A DNA stretch of 64,000 nt from Clostridia bacterium (GCA_910574255.1 CAJTAK010000004.1:1-64000); one strand, 5' to 3'. Numbered from the stretch's first letter, positions 26,521 to 34,877 are shown. The notes: generated by a model from the sequence alone, not told the origin. Numbers and translations are program-made.

Positions 26521-26592
26521 ATGGAATATATTAGAGTAACAAGTGAGAACATAGAAAAAGAGCATATTAGAGAAAAAGGAGGCAGAAAATGA
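26521..26592 (+). pseudogene. N-terminal stub of a lost gene
   Basis: A 23-codon frame (MEYIRVTSENIEKEHI, then REKGGRK) stops at 26592, overlapping the ATG of the next gene at 26589. The first 16 residues resemble the start of a GNAT acetyltransferase of Clostridia; the rest does not. It may be another gene that lost its middle. Weak call because of the size. Confidence 0.3.
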
Positions 26593-26915
26593 AAAAATTT
26601 GATGAAAACTACCCATTGCTTGCAGCCATGTATGGGGATGGATATTTCCCCGATTTTCTGGTGGATAAGGTAAAGAATCTGGTGCAAAATGTGATTGGAT
26701 TTCTGGAAACCGGGGAAAGGGATTTGGAAAAGATACAGGACAAATTTGATGAGATGACTTTAGCAATCAATGATTTGGAAGAAGAATTTGAAGAAAACGA
26801 AAGCGAATTAGAAACCGTTGCAAGGGACAGCATCGGTGAAACCGTGGCATATATTTTAGAATGGTTTGACATTGAGCTGAAAGCGGAAGACGCAATCAGG
26901 GAGCGTGACTGGTAA
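26589..26915 (+). CDS. DUF5713 family protein
   Basis: This 108-residue protein has the family start NYPLLAAMYGDGYFPDFLVDKVKNL and a long acidic helix (DKFDEMTLAINDLEEEFEENESELETVARDSI) ending in ILEWFDIELKAEDAIRERDW. The function of the family is unknown. AAAGGAGG lies ahead of the ATG at 26589. Full length. Confidence 0.75.
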   Translation: MKKFDENYPLLAAMYGDGYFPDFLVDKVKNLVQNVIGFLETGERDLEKIQDKFDEMTLAINDLEEEFEENESELETVARDSIGETVAYILEWFDIELKAEDAIRERDW

Positions 26916-27021
26916 TGGGGGATTGTCTGCTAAAAGGTCACTGCATCGGGGAGCCGCCTGACCAATAACAAACAGTGGTTTTTAAAAACGAATTCATTTT
27001 CCATGCATATAATTACAATAT

Positions 27022-27143
27022 AAGAACCCTTTTCCGCATAGCGGAAACTTAAGTTCAGGGTTGCCCCATGTGCCGCTGCCGGCTTTGATTCATAGTGATA
27101 CGGCACTGCTGACTTTCATTTATGGCAGTACCCCAATGGGGCA
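27022..27143. repeat. Diverged copy of repeat family R1 (inverted)
   Basis: The reverse complement of the 110-bp unit at 4551-4770 recurs here with changes: CCCTTTTCCGC-ATA-GCGGAAAC, TTAAGTTCAGGG, GCCCCATGTGCC, and GACTTTCATTTATGGCAGT. This copy contains an extra inner segment, and TGCCCCAT (27062) and ATGGGGCA (27136) form an outer inverted repeat. It occupies the intergenic region just ahead of the first collagen-like gene. Confidence 0.7.
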
Positions 27144-27173
27144 TCAGGTTTAATATCAATGAGGTGGTTTTAA

Positions 27174-28232
27174 TTGAATAACTTTAATCCAAACTGGATA
27201 TTCAACCCACCGAATTTGTTCGGCATGGGAAGAATTCCTAATAGAAACTGTAATCAGAACTGTAATATGAACTATAATCAAAACTATTGTCAAAACAACA
27301 CATCCAGGCCCGCTCCACGTCCTGTATCCGGGACAAATACCCTCCCGCAGGAGCAGTCCCAGGAGGTAAAAACCGTGGAACAGGAGGAATCCGGCTTATC
27401 CTGTTCTTGCCAAGGGAAGCCGGGAGAGCCGGAAAGAGAGCCGGAGCTCCGGGGAGAAAAAGGAGAGCCAGGGCTTCCGGGACCAAAGGGAGAACCGGGT
27501 ATCCAGGGAGAAAAAGGAGAACCAGGTCCCCGGGGGCCAAAAGGAGAGCCGGGACTTCCGGGAGAAAAAGGAGAACCAGGTCCCCAGGGGCCGAAAGGAG
27601 AACCTGGGCTTCCGGGGCCAAAGGGAGAACCGGGTCTTCCGGGAGAAAGAGGGGAACCGGGACCCCAGGGTGCGAGAGGAGAACAGGGCCCGCCCGGATG
27701 TCCGGGCGAACGGGGAGAAACAGGGCCCCAGGGCGTCACCGGTCCACAGGGCCCACAGGGCGTCACCGGACCTATGGGTCCCATAGGAGAACAGGGCCCC
27801 ATGGGTCCGGCAGGACCGCCCGGCTATCCGCAGAATCATATCTTTGCATCCTTTTTGGGGCAGGAGATCCTTATGCCGGAAAATGCAAGGCTTCCCCTTA
27901 ACATGGATATACCGGACATAACCGGAAATATATCTCTTAATAGCAATCATTCTATCATACTCACTCCCGGCTTCTACGCCGTCTATTATTATATATCCAC
28001 AATAACGAAAAAACATGGTCTTATAAAGCTGACACCAATATGTAATGAATGTGAACAAACCCTATTTACCTCATATGCGGAGACATCCAGGCGTAAAGAA
28101 ATGCTTGCGATATCAAGATATTTTGTCATGGAGATCCCCGATATATCCACGCTGTCCTTTGCCTGGCATTCTTCAGCAGAAGCTTTGGAAATCAGCATGA
28201 ATCTGAGCATAGAGAAGCTCTGCCGGCAATAA
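27174..28232 (+). CDS. Collagen-like surface protein
   Basis: This protein has 352 residues from a TTG at 27174 behind GAGGTGG. The N-terminus is rich in Asn, Gln and Cys ([17 protein letters not shown]), followed by a spacer. Residues of about 85-215 are Gly-X-Y triplets dominated by GEKGEPG, GPKGEPG and GPQG. The C-terminal ~130 residues form a beta-rich domain ([25 protein letters not shown]) resembling the trimerising tips of BclA-type proteins. Such proteins form filaments on spore or cell surfaces. The glycosyltransferase immediately downstream is the likely partner that decorates it. Confidence 0.88.
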   Translation: MNNFNPNWIFNPPNLFGMGRIPNRNCNQNCNMNYNQNYCQNNTSRPAPRPVSGTNTLPQEQSQEVKTVEQEESGLSCSCQGKPGEPEREPELRGEKGEPGLPGPKGEPGIQGEKGEPGPRGPKGEPGLPGEKGEPGPQGPKGEPGLPGPKGEPGLPGERGEPGPQGARGEQGPPGCPGERGETGPQGVTGPQGPQGVTGPMGPIGEQGPMGPAGPPGYPQNHIFASFLGQEILMPENARLPLNMDIPDITGNISLNSNHSIILTPGFYAVYYYISTITKKHGLIKLTPICNECEQTLFTSYAETSRRKEMLAISRYFVMEIPDISTLSFAWHSSAEALEISMNLSIEKLCRQ

Positions 28233-28284
28233 ATCAATAAAGTCCGGCTAAGAAATAGCACATGCTTACTTAGAAATAATTTTT

Positions 28285-28322
28285 GCTTTACCCTTTAGTA
28301 CCGTTGCGTAGCAACTTAAAAT
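28285..28322 (+). repeat. Short start-proximal repeat (family R3), copy 1
   Basis: GCTTTACCCTTTAGTACC followed by the palindrome GTTGCGTAGCAAC and CTTAAAAT ends 14 bp before the glycosyltransferase ATG. Related copies lie at 34324-34358, 40181-40229 and 41118-41150. Confidence 0.65.
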
Positions 28323-28336
28323 AGAAAGGAACCAAA

Positions 28337-29413
28337 ATGCCCACAATAAGTCTTTGCATGATCGTCAAAAATGAAGAGAAGAATATTGCCCGCTGTCTCG
28401 ACAGTGTGGCAAAGCTTGTAGATGAGATTGTTATAGTAGATACCGGCTCCACGGATCAGACGGTAAAAATCGTGTCCGGTTATACATCGAAAGTCTATTT
28501 CCATCCGTGGAAAGATGACTTTGCGGATGCCAGAAACTATTCCTTTTCCAAGGCCACCATGGACTATTGTATGTGGATGGATGCGGATGACGTTTTGGAG
28601 GACACGCAAAAGGACAAATTTCTGGACTTAAAGCAGTCTCTGTCACCGGACACGGACATGGTAATGATGAAATACAATACTGCATTTGATGAAGCTGGCA
28701 AGCCCTCCTTTTCCTATTTCAGGGAAAGATGGATACGAAACAATTCCCGGTATCAGTGGCTCGGTGCCGTCCATGAGGTCATTCCGCCCATAGGCAAAAT
28801 CGTATATTCCGATATTGCCGTCTGTCACAAAAAAATGAGTGCCGGAGACCCGGACCGCAATCTGAATATATACCAAAAGCTCCTTGCCGGGGGAAGTTCT
28901 TTGGAACCCCGGCAGCAATATTATTACGGAAGAGAGCTTTACTATCACGGAGAATACGAAGAGGCTGTTTCTGTTTTTGAACAATTTTTGAATTCCAGGG
29001 AGGGATGGATTGAAAATAAAATAGAAGCCTGCTCCATCTGTGCCAACTGCTATTATCGGCTGGGGCAGGAGCAGTCCGCACTGCTTGTGCTGCTGCGAAG
29101 TATGAGCTTTGATGTGCCGAGGGCGGAATTGTGCTGTGACATTGGAAAACATTTTTTGGAGCATGGAAACTTTAACAATGCCATCTATTGGTATGAAACT
29201 GCACTGAACACGCCGAAAAATGAATACGCCGGAGGATTTATTCTGCCGGACTGCTACGATTACGTCCCCCTTTTACAGCTATGCGTATGCTATGACAAGC
29301 TGGGAGACCGGAAAAAGGCAAAGGAGTATAATGACAGAGCCGGGCTCTGTAAGCCTTATTCCAAGGCGTATCTATATAATAAAGAATATTTTGAGAGCTT
29401 GAAGATTTCGTAG
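28337..29413 (+). CDS. Family 2 glycosyltransferase with TPR-like C-terminus
   Basis: The protein has 358 residues. The GT-A domain starts ISLCMIVKNEEKNIARCLDS, with DTGSTD for UDP-sugar binding and the metal-binding DxD in CMWMDADDVLED. The middle has the WLGAVHE motif seen in SunS-like and other peptide glycosyltransferases. The C-terminal 150 residues are helical, TPR-like (YYYGRELYYHGEYEEAVSVFEQFL). The location right after a collagen-like gene matches the sgtA-bclA3 arrangement in Clostridioides difficile, where the enzyme glycosylates the spore-surface collagen-like protein. That role is inferred here. Confidence 0.88.
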   Translation: MPTISLCMIVKNEEKNIARCLDSVAKLVDEIVIVDTGSTDQTVKIVSGYTSKVYFHPWKDDFADARNYSFSKATMDYCMWMDADDVLEDTQKDKFLDLKQSLSPDTDMVMMKYNTAFDEAGKPSFSYFRERWIRNNSRYQWLGAVHEVIPPIGKIVYSDIAVCHKKMSAGDPDRNLNIYQKLLAGGSSLEPRQQYYYGRELYYHGEYEEAVSVFEQFLNSREGWIENKIEACSICANCYYRLGQEQSALLVLLRSMSFDVPRAELCCDIGKHFLEHGNFNNAIYWYETALNTPKNEYAGGFILPDCYDYVPLLQLCVCYDKLGDRKKAKEYNDRAGLCKPYSKAYLYNKEYFESLKIS

Positions 29414-29466
29414 AGGCTCTTGCAAAAGAGAAAAGCAAATGTCAGTTATTGAATAGTAAACAGAGA

Positions 29467-29504
29467 GCCGGAAAGCCGCATAAACAGCGGACTTTCCGGC
29501 TTTT
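29467..29504 (+). terminator. Rho-independent terminator
   Basis: GCCGGAAAGCCGC (29467-29479) pairs with GCGGACTTTCCGGC (29487-29500) apart from one bulge, followed by TTTT. It closes the collagen-glycosyltransferase transcript. Confidence 0.75.
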
Positions 29505-29631
29505 GATGTGGGCGTGGCGGTTCTCTATGCCCTGTATTTTTAATGGTAAATAAGAAATGAAAGTGGTATAATCAGAACAAATCGAGGTTGAATTATCGAA
29601 ATAGAAAATAAATCGGTGTTTGGAGGAATGA

Positions 29632-30690
29632 ATGTCAAGAAAAATTATAGAAATAAAACATCATCATTCAAGTGGATGCTGTATGTGTAGTGGAATTGAG
29701 GATTTATATGCAACAAGAACAAATCAATCCATTCCAGAGGGTTTTCTTCTTGCATTGGGAAGTTTTGGTGAAACCGTTTTCATCAAAATGAATAATCGTG
29801 AAAAGCCATATATGTTCAGTGCAAATGATGCAAGACCAAAAACAGTATATGAAAATTTAAAAGAAGAATTAGGTTTAGACTATAAAATTATTGGTGGAAC
29901 AACTGTAAAATATGCCAAAAAGTCTATTAAAAATGAAATTGATGAAGGCAATCCTGTTGTTTTAGGTCCATTGGATATGTTTTATTTGCCCTATCTGAAA
30001 ATGTACCATGCTGAACATATACCTATACATTATGTTATGATGACTGGATATGATGAAGAAAAGAATTGTGTTTTGATATATGATTGCGACCGGGAAGATA
30101 TGATAGAACTTTCCATTAGTGATTTGGAACTGGCTTGGAATATTGAGAAAAATGGGGTGGGCGATAAAAACGGATTTATAAAAATTCGGCTAGGTGACAA
30201 TCTGCCCGATAAATATACACTTAGTCGTAATTGTCTGCTGAAAAAAGCAGAAAGACAATTTAGAGAAAAACCGAATATTCTTGGAATTTCTGCCTATGAA
30301 AAAATTGCAAAAGAACTTCCGAAATGGAAAAAGAAATTTTCAGAAGAAGATTACAGAAAAGCCCTTATTTCTATTACTGAATATATGGGAAAAGTGCCTA
30401 AAGTGCCAAATGAGATTATGGGAGTGAAAGAAACTGATATACCATACTGTGCAAATTATGATAGGCTTGCAGAGATTATCCATGAATTAGGACAGGAATA
30501 TAAGCAGGATAATTGGATAAAGTCTGCACAGTTGTTTCATAGATGTGGGAAAAATATCGAAACGATTGTTACATATGTTGTGCAGTATTGCTGTTATGAA
30601 GTTGACAGAATAGACGAACTTCCTAACTTGTTTCTTGAAAATGCTAATTATGCAAAAGAAGCCTATCGGTTAATTCAAGACACAAAATAA
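29632..30690 (+). CDS. BtrH N-terminal-like / cysteine-peptidase-like protein
   Basis: This 352-residue cytosolic protein begins IEIKHHHSSGCCMCSGIEDLYA, a Cys-containing motif like the N-terminal domain of BtrH, the acyl-transferring enzyme of butirosin synthesis (a papain-like fold, related to C39-type domains). PEGFLLALGSFGETVF and a GGTTVKYAKKSI segment follow; the likely catalytic His is in IPIHYVMMTGYDEEKN, with the Asp in IYDCDRED. The C-terminal ~150 residues are helical (DUF4872-like). The role is unknown; acyl transfer or amide bond hydrolysis are possible. GGAGG precedes the start. Confidence 0.65.
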   Translation: MSRKIIEIKHHHSSGCCMCSGIEDLYATRTNQSIPEGFLLALGSFGETVFIKMNNREKPYMFSANDARPKTVYENLKEELGLDYKIIGGTTVKYAKKSIKNEIDEGNPVVLGPLDMFYLPYLKMYHAEHIPIHYVMMTGYDEEKNCVLIYDCDREDMIELSISDLELAWNIEKNGVGDKNGFIKIRLGDNLPDKYTLSRNCLLKKAERQFREKPNILGISAYEKIAKELPKWKKKFSEEDYRKALISITEYMGKVPKVPNEIMGVKETDIPYCANYDRLAEIIHELGQEYKQDNWIKSAQLFHRCGKNIETIVTYVVQYCCYEVDRIDELPNLFLENANYAKEAYRLIQDTK

Positions 30691-30713
30691 GTTCCGAGTT
30701 GTGGAGGTGTCCC

Positions 30714-31088
30714 ATGAAACGAGAATTAGGAATTGCTAGGTGTGGTCTTGCCTGCTGCTTATGCTCAGAAAATGTTGAGTGTAATGGATGTGGATCAAAC
30801 GATTGTCCAGATAATGATTCTTGTGAGAATAAAAAATGTTCAATTACAAAAGAGTTGACACATTGCTATAAGTGTGAAGAAAATTGCAAGAAGGGATTAT
30901 TGAGCAAAATTAAGCCATACACATTTACCTTATTTGCTAAAAAATATGGAGAGGAGGAGCTATTAGACTGTTTAGAGAGAAATGAGAAAAATGGAGTTGT
31001 GTATCATCGAGATAGTATAAACGGAGATTATGATGATTTTGATGATGTAGAGCAGTTAATGAATTTTATCTTAACAGGAGTGCGATAA
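30714..31088 (+). CDS. DUF3795-type cysteine-rich protein
   Basis: The gene encodes 124 residues from the ATG at 30714, with GGAGGTG 4 bases before it; an in-frame start at 30699 is rejected for that reason. The N-terminal half has 14 cysteines in pairs (CGLACCLCSENVECNGCG, CPDNDSCENKKC, CYKCEENC), as in DUF3795 proteins, which probably bind metal. The C-terminal half is helical. It lies 23 bp after the BtrH-like gene and is probably co-transcribed. Confidence 0.75.
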   Translation: MKRELGIARCGLACCLCSENVECNGCGSNDCPDNDSCENKKCSITKELTHCYKCEENCKKGLLSKIKPYTFTLFAKKYGEEELLDCLERNEKNGVVYHRDSINGDYDDFDDVEQLMNFILTGVR

Positions 31089-31132
31089 ATTCCAGCTTTA
31101 TCGGTGAGTTGTATACAAAGAAGAAGCAGGGG

Positions 31133-31168
31133 CTTTTTGTGCTTTTTGTGCTTTTTGTGCTTTTTTAG
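31133..31168. repeat. 9-bp tandem repeat
   Basis: CTTTTTGTG is repeated three times exactly (31133-31159), and a fourth unit is CTTTTTTAG. It lies between the DUF3795 gene and the KilA-N remnant and is a candidate site of slippage. Confidence 0.7.
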
Positions 31169-31259
31169 CCTTTTTAACAAATGATACAGTTTTAACCATA
31201 TAAGTAGCACAATGAGTTAATTTAAATGAAAAAGCAGTAAAGGAAGTGGTTGGAAGATA

Positions 31260-31532
31260 ATGAAGAATATGAAAATAGATGCCAATGGAACAGAAATCAG
31301 AGTAATGGGTGATGTCGTAAATGAAGAAGCTTATATTTCTTTGACGGATATTGCTAAATATAAAAATCCAGACAATGCTTTTATCGTGGTTGCGAATTGG
31401 ATGCGTAATCATTCCACAATCTCATTTTTGGGGTTGTGGGAACAGATTCATAATCCTAATTTTAAACCTATCAAATTCGATAGGTTTAAAGCAGAGTCAG
31501 GAGATAATGCATTTATCAAGAAAACATTGTAG
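31260..31532 (+). pseudogene. Truncated KilA-N domain protein
   Basis: The frame gives 90 residues. From residue 7 onward (GTEIRVMGDVVNEEAYISLTDIAKY, NPDNAFIVVANWMRN, FKPIKFDRFKAESGDNAF) it matches the N-terminal half of a KilA-N domain, a DNA-binding module of phages and mobile elements. The intact proteins have 250 or more residues and continue ...W-x-x-x-T-x-A-x-G-I. Here the frame ends just after DNAF with KKTL. Remnant of a phage-derived gene. Confidence 0.7.
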
Positions 31533-31650
31533 CTTTAAAACAAAATCTGATTAGAAATACAAGGAATAGTGATTGATTTTTTGTTGTCCAATAATAATGT
31601 TGCGATTATAATAATCTAGAGGGTGTTTTGCTGCTATAAAAGTAAAGAAG

Positions 31651-31690
31651 AATCCCCGAACCGTGCCGGAACACGGTTCGGGGATTTATA
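31651..31690. terminator. Strong hairpin terminator
   Basis: A perfect 15-bp stem AATCCCCGAACCGTG / CACGGTTCGGGGATT (31651-31665 and 31672-31686) with a 6-base loop CCGGAA and a short AT-rich tail. It isolates the collagen-like gene downstream from upstream transcription and could act in both directions. Confidence 0.75.
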
Positions 31691-31746
31691 CAGGAAAAGC
31701 AGGCTGTCTTATTTTGCGGAAGCCCCTATTTTTTCGGCATAAAGTA

Positions 31747-31773
31747 ACAAACACGGATAGTTTACATAATGTA
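31747..31773 (+). promoter_or_regulatory. Sigma-K-like sporulation promoter of the second collagen-like gene
   Basis: AACA with the AC at 31747-31748, a 16-bp spacer, and CATAATGTA at 31765-31773 match the sigma-K consensus (mACm, N16-17, CATAnnnTA) exactly. It lies 62 bp before the ATG at 31835. Sigma-K drives late mother-cell expression of spore coat and exosporium genes, which fits the BclA/BclB-like product. Confidence 0.6.
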
Positions 31774-31834
31774 TTCTAGAAAAAGATATTTTATGAATAT
31801 TTTTTTCAAATAAATTATGTAAGGAAGTGATTGT

Positions 31835-33319
31835 ATGACACAAAATAATTCATATAACTGCTGTCAAAATCAATGCCAGTCTCCCTGCTGCGAACGGGGA
31901 CCGGCAGGTCCGAAAGGCGACCAGGGGCCTATGGGTCCCCAGGGAATCAAAGGAGATACCGGCTGTCCCGGACCTAAGGGTGACAAAGGTGATCAAGGCC
32001 CCATGGGTCCACAGGGTATTCCCGGTGCTCCCGGTGCAAGAGGTCCCAGAGGAAACACAGGTCCTATAGGACCCACCGGAAACACAGGTCCAAGAGGCTG
32101 TGCAGGTCCGAGAGGTTATGCAGGTCCACAGGGTATCCCCGGTGTTCAGGGTGTTCGGGGAGATATCGGTCCCAAGGGCGATCCTGGCTGTGAGGGTCCC
32201 AAGGGCGATATGGGTCCACAGGGTCCGGCAGGCCCTACGGGAGCAGCTGGTCCCATGGGTCCGCAGGGAGATGCCGGCCCTCAAGGCCCCAGAGGTATTC
32301 CGGGGCCCACTGGAGCAACCGGTCCCACCGGAGCAATGGGACCCCAGGGTGTGACAGGGCCCCAGGGAATCCAGGGTGTGACAGGTCCGATTGGACCTCT
32401 GGGTCCGAAAGGCTGTCCCGGTGATGCCGGTCCCACAGGACCGACCGGGGCCACTGGTGCCACGGGAGCAGACGGAGCCACGGGAGCTACAGGAGCAACA
32501 GGGGCTACGGGTGCCACCGGAGCTACGGGAGCAGACGGAGCCACAGGAGCTACGGGTGCTACGGGTGCCACGGGAGCAGACGGCGCCGCAGGAGCCACAG
32601 GAGCTACAGGAGCTACCGGAGTAACGGGTGCAACTGGGGCCGATGGAGTAACTGGTGCTACAGGAGCAACAGGGGCCGATGGAGTAACTGGTGCCACAGG
32701 AGCCACTGGGGCCGATGGAGCAACAGGGGCTACAGGAGTAACCGGAGCAACAGGAGCCACGGGAGCTGATGGAGCAACCGGCCCTACTGGTGTAGCAGGC
32801 ACCGGAGCTATCATTCCGTTTGCGTCAGGACTTCCGGTTTCCCTGACAACAGTTGCCGGAGGGCTTGCGGGACTTCCTGCCTTTGTTGGCTTTGGAAGCA
32901 GTGCCCCGGGCCTTACGCTGCTGGGCTCAACCATTGATATTACAAATGCCAGCGGAACCCTGTCTAACTTTGCATTCCAGGTTCCCCGTGCAGGTGTCAT
33001 TACTTCTTTCAGTGCATTCTTCAGCACAACAGCGGCACTTTCCCTGGTAGGTTCCACCGTAGCGGTGAGAGCACAGATCTACCAGTCCACAACACCGAAC
33101 AATGTATTTTCACCCATTGCCGGAACACTGATTAACCTGACGCCGTCACTAACCGGAGTGATATCCATCGGAACACTGCTGAACGGTGCACTTACAGGAC
33201 TAAATATTCCTGTAACGGCTCAAACCCGTTTGATGCTGGTATTTTCAGCAACAGCAAGTGGATTGACTTTGCTCAACACGGTAGCAGGATACGCAAGCGC
33301 CGGATTAAGCATCAACTAA
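31835..33319 (+). CDS. BclA/BclB-like collagen-like exosporium protein
   Basis: This 494-residue protein starts with a short Cys-rich segment ([16 protein letters not shown]). Residues ~22-330 are Gly-X-Y triplets: GPQG/GPKGD types first, then long runs of [15 protein letters not shown], rich in Thr for O-glycosylation. The C-terminal ~165 residues ([23 protein letters not shown] to [11 protein letters not shown]) match the BclB-type exosporium glycoprotein C-terminal domain. A sigma-K-like promoter precedes it and a terminator follows. It is probably a glycosylated filament protein of the spore surface. The tandem nature of the GAT codons makes its length likely to vary between strains. Confidence 0.92.
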   Translation: MTQNNSYNCCQNQCQSPCCERGPAGPKGDQGPMGPQGIKGDTGCPGPKGDKGDQGPMGPQGIPGAPGARGPRGNTGPIGPTGNTGPRGCAGPRGYAGPQGIPGVQGVRGDIGPKGDPGCEGPKGDMGPQGPAGPTGAAGPMGPQGDAGPQGPRGIPGPTGATGPTGAMGPQGVTGPQGIQGVTGPIGPLGPKGCPGDAGPTGPTGATGATGADGATGATGATGATGATGATGADGATGATGATGATGADGAAGATGATGATGVTGATGADGVTGATGATGADGVTGATGATGADGATGATGVTGATGATGADGATGPTGVAGTGAIIPFASGLPVSLTTVAGGLAGLPAFVGFGSSAPGLTLLGSTIDITNASGTLSNFAFQVPRAGVITSFSAFFSTTAALSLVGSTVAVRAQIYQSTTPNNVFSPIAGTLINLTPSLTGVISIGTLLNGALTGLNIPVTAQTRLMLVFSATASGLTLLNTVAGYASAGLSIN

Positions 33320-33332
33320 AAGCAATAAGAGC

Positions 33333-33376
33333 ATTCCCGGGGGCTTCCATCTTCGAAGCCTCCGGGAATTTTTTTA
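33333..33376 (+). terminator. Rho-independent terminator
   Basis: ATTCCCGGGGGCTTC (33333-33347) pairs with GAAGCCTCCGGGAAT (33355-33369), followed by TTTTTTT. It ends the collagen-like gene. Confidence 0.85.
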
Positions 33377-33397
33377 AAAGGGTACAAACAGGCACAG

Positions 33398-33425
33398 TTG
33401 TATTTTTGAATAAATCCGTTATAAT
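33398..33425 (+). promoter_or_regulatory. Sigma-A-type promoter of tcdA
   Basis: TTGTAT (33398-33403), 16-bp spacer, TATAAT (33420-33425). A transcript starting near 33432 excludes the in-frame start codons at 33406 and 33424 and supports the ATG at 33451. Confidence 0.65.
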
Positions 33426-33450
33426 GAAAAAAGAAAGGATGCGAAAGGAT

Positions 33451-34212
33451 ATGGAGAATCAATTTTCAAGAACACAAATGCTTTTAGGGGAAGCAGCAAT
33501 GAAACGCCTGTCACAAGCAAGGGTTGCGGTTTTTGGAATCGGCGGAGTGGGCGGCTACGTGTGCGAGGCCCTTGTAAGAAGCGGAGTGGGTGCTTTTGAT
33601 CTGATTGATAATGACAGGATCTGCATGACAAACCTGAACCGGCAGATCATTGCCACAAGGAAAACCATCGGAAGATACAAAACAGAGGTTATGAAAGAAC
33701 GGATGCTGGAGATCAACCCGGATGTAAAGGTCACGGTACATAATTGCTTCTTCCTGCCGGAGAACGGGGAGCGGTTTCCCTTTGATGAATATGATTACGT
33801 GGTTGACGCAGTTGATACGGTAACTGCTAAGATAGAGATTATATTGCAGGCACAAAAGAAAAATGTGCCGGTGATTAGCTGTATGGGAGCCGGCAATAAA
33901 CTGGATGCCAGTGCATTTCAGGTGGCGGATATCTATAAGACCAGCATGTGCCCGCTGGCAAAGGTCATGAGGCGGGAGCTGAAAAAACGAGGTGTCCGAA
34001 AGCTGAAAGTTGTATATTCCAGGGAAGAGCCTATGCGTCCCTTGGAAGATGCATCAATGGGCGGTGAGACAAGCGGTATCTGTCCACCTCAAGAAGAACA
34101 TGCCCATGCGGAACGCAGGAGCATACCGGGAAGCGTGGCATTTGTCCCGTCAGCGGCAGGGCTGATTCTTGCCGGCGAAGTAGTAAAGGATTTGTCTGCC
34201 GTAAAGTCTTAG
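33451..34212 (+). CDS. tcdA: tRNA threonylcarbamoyladenosine dehydratase
   Basis: The gene encodes 253 residues of the ThiF/E1-like family. The nucleotide-binding glycine motif is VAVFGIGGVGGYVCEALVRSG, followed by the family's DLIDNDRICMTNLNRQIIA. The motif DAVDTVTAKIEII and the CMGAGNKLDAS segment are typical of TcdA (CsdL/YgdL), which cyclises t6A37 to ct6A in ANN-decoding tRNAs. The C-terminal GSVAFVPSAAGLILAGEVVKDL is also characteristic. It is a single housekeeping gene in an accessory neighbourhood, with its own promoter and terminator. Confidence 0.92.
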   Translation: MENQFSRTQMLLGEAAMKRLSQARVAVFGIGGVGGYVCEALVRSGVGAFDLIDNDRICMTNLNRQIIATRKTIGRYKTEVMKERMLEINPDVKVTVHNCFFLPENGERFPFDEYDYVVDAVDTVTAKIEIILQAQKKNVPVISCMGAGNKLDASAFQVADIYKTSMCPLAKVMRRELKKRGVRKLKVVYSREEPMRPLEDASMGGETSGICPPQEEHAHAERRSIPGSVAFVPSAAGLILAGEVVKDLSAVKS

Positions 34213-34277
34213 CTGGATGACGGATTCTGCGGCTGGAGACCTTTCTAAATATATAAGAGTTGATGATATGGAAAAAT

Positions 34278-34310
34278 TGTCCGCTGTAACATTTGGCGGA
34301 CATTTCTTTG
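34278..34310 (+). terminator. Rho-independent terminator
   Basis: TGTCCGC (34278-34284) and GCGGACA (34296-34302) form a 7-bp stem followed by TTTCTTTG. It lies 65 bp after the tcdA stop. Confidence 0.6.
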
Positions 34311-34323
34311 TTATACTATACAC

Positions 34324-34358
34324 AAAACCCTTTCGTACCATTGCGCAGCAACTTAAAA
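34324..34358 (+). repeat. Short repeat family R3, copy 2
   Basis: ACCCTTTCGTACC, the palindromic TTGCGCAGCAA, then CTTAAAA correspond to the repeat at 28285-28322. Here it is not next to a gene start; it directly abuts the structured repeat at 34360-34506. Confidence 0.6.
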
Positions 34359-34359
34359 A

Positions 34360-34506
34360 GTCCAGTTAGGAAATGTCAAGTGATTATGAAAAATATTTTC
34401 TGCTGGACGGTAAAGTTGCGAAAGCACACGAGAGGAATTTTCATGAGTGCACTTTCGAATGAAAGTTTCTCTCATAGGTGTGTGCTGAAGTGACTTTACC
34501 CTTTAG
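34360..34506. repeat. Structured 147-bp repeat (family R4), copy A
   Basis: The element begins GTCCAGTTAGGAAATGTCAAG and ends GAAGTGACTTTACCCTTTAG. It holds several nested inverted repeats: GTCCAG with CTGGAC, GGTAAAGT with ACTTTACC, and an inner stem AGAGGAA-TTTTCATGAG with CGAATGAAAGTTTCTCT. The same sequence with few changes occurs at 40989-41135. Its right edge coincides exactly with the truncated end of the helicase-loader fragment. Confidence 0.85.
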
Positions 34507-34857
34507 CTGACCGGCGTGTTTGCCGAGGACAGGGCGGCCTTTATCACCAGCCTGGACGATTACAGCCTGCTTATCATTGACGATTTAGGGGTGGAAAGGA
34601 ATACCGAGTATGCCATGGAGCAGATGTTTACCGTCATTGACAGCCGGTATCGGAGTAAGAAGCCGCTGATTGTCACGACAAACCTGAAACTGGAAAAGAT
34701 TAAGAACCCGCCAGACCTTGCCCACGCAAGGATTTATGACCGCATACTGGAACGGTGTGCGCCGGTTCTCTTTTCTGGAAAGAATTTCCGGGAGGAAGGA
34801 GCCATGGCGACCAAAGCGGCGGCGAAGGAGATTGTGAGGAAGGATAATAAAATCTGA
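34507..34857 (+). pseudogene. DnaC/IstB-like ATP-binding protein, C-terminal fragment
   Basis: The frame opens without a start in the repeat (LTGVFAEDRAAFITSLDDYS) and encodes about 115 residues of a DnaC-like helicase loader. The Walker B LLIIDDLGVER, the sensor IVTTNLKLEKIKNP and the box VII arginines (ARIYDRILERCAPVLFSG) are present; the Walker A half is missing. This protein type precedes tnpW in integrative elements of Clostridia. The 5' half was lost exactly at the boundary of repeat R4. Confidence 0.8.
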
Positions 34858-34877
34858 TTGTATGAAAAGGAGAATTT

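Noticed and set aside
27290..28058. Long open frames on the minus strand opposite the first collagen-like gene
   Set aside because: The Gly-X-Y codon pattern opens all antisense frames. The predicted products are Pro/Gly/Ser low-complexity mirror images, with no ribosome site.
31098..31412. Lys-rich minus-strand frame across the 9-bp repeats
   Set aside because: It is antisense to the KilA-N remnant. The KKAQKAQKAQK part only reflects the CTTTTTGTG repeat, and no start signals exist.
32281..33057. 258-codon minus-strand frame rich in [10 protein letters not shown] opposite the second collagen gene
   Set aside because: It is the antisense of GAT/GADGAT codons. Its repeats and lack of start signals show that it is a shadow of the real gene.
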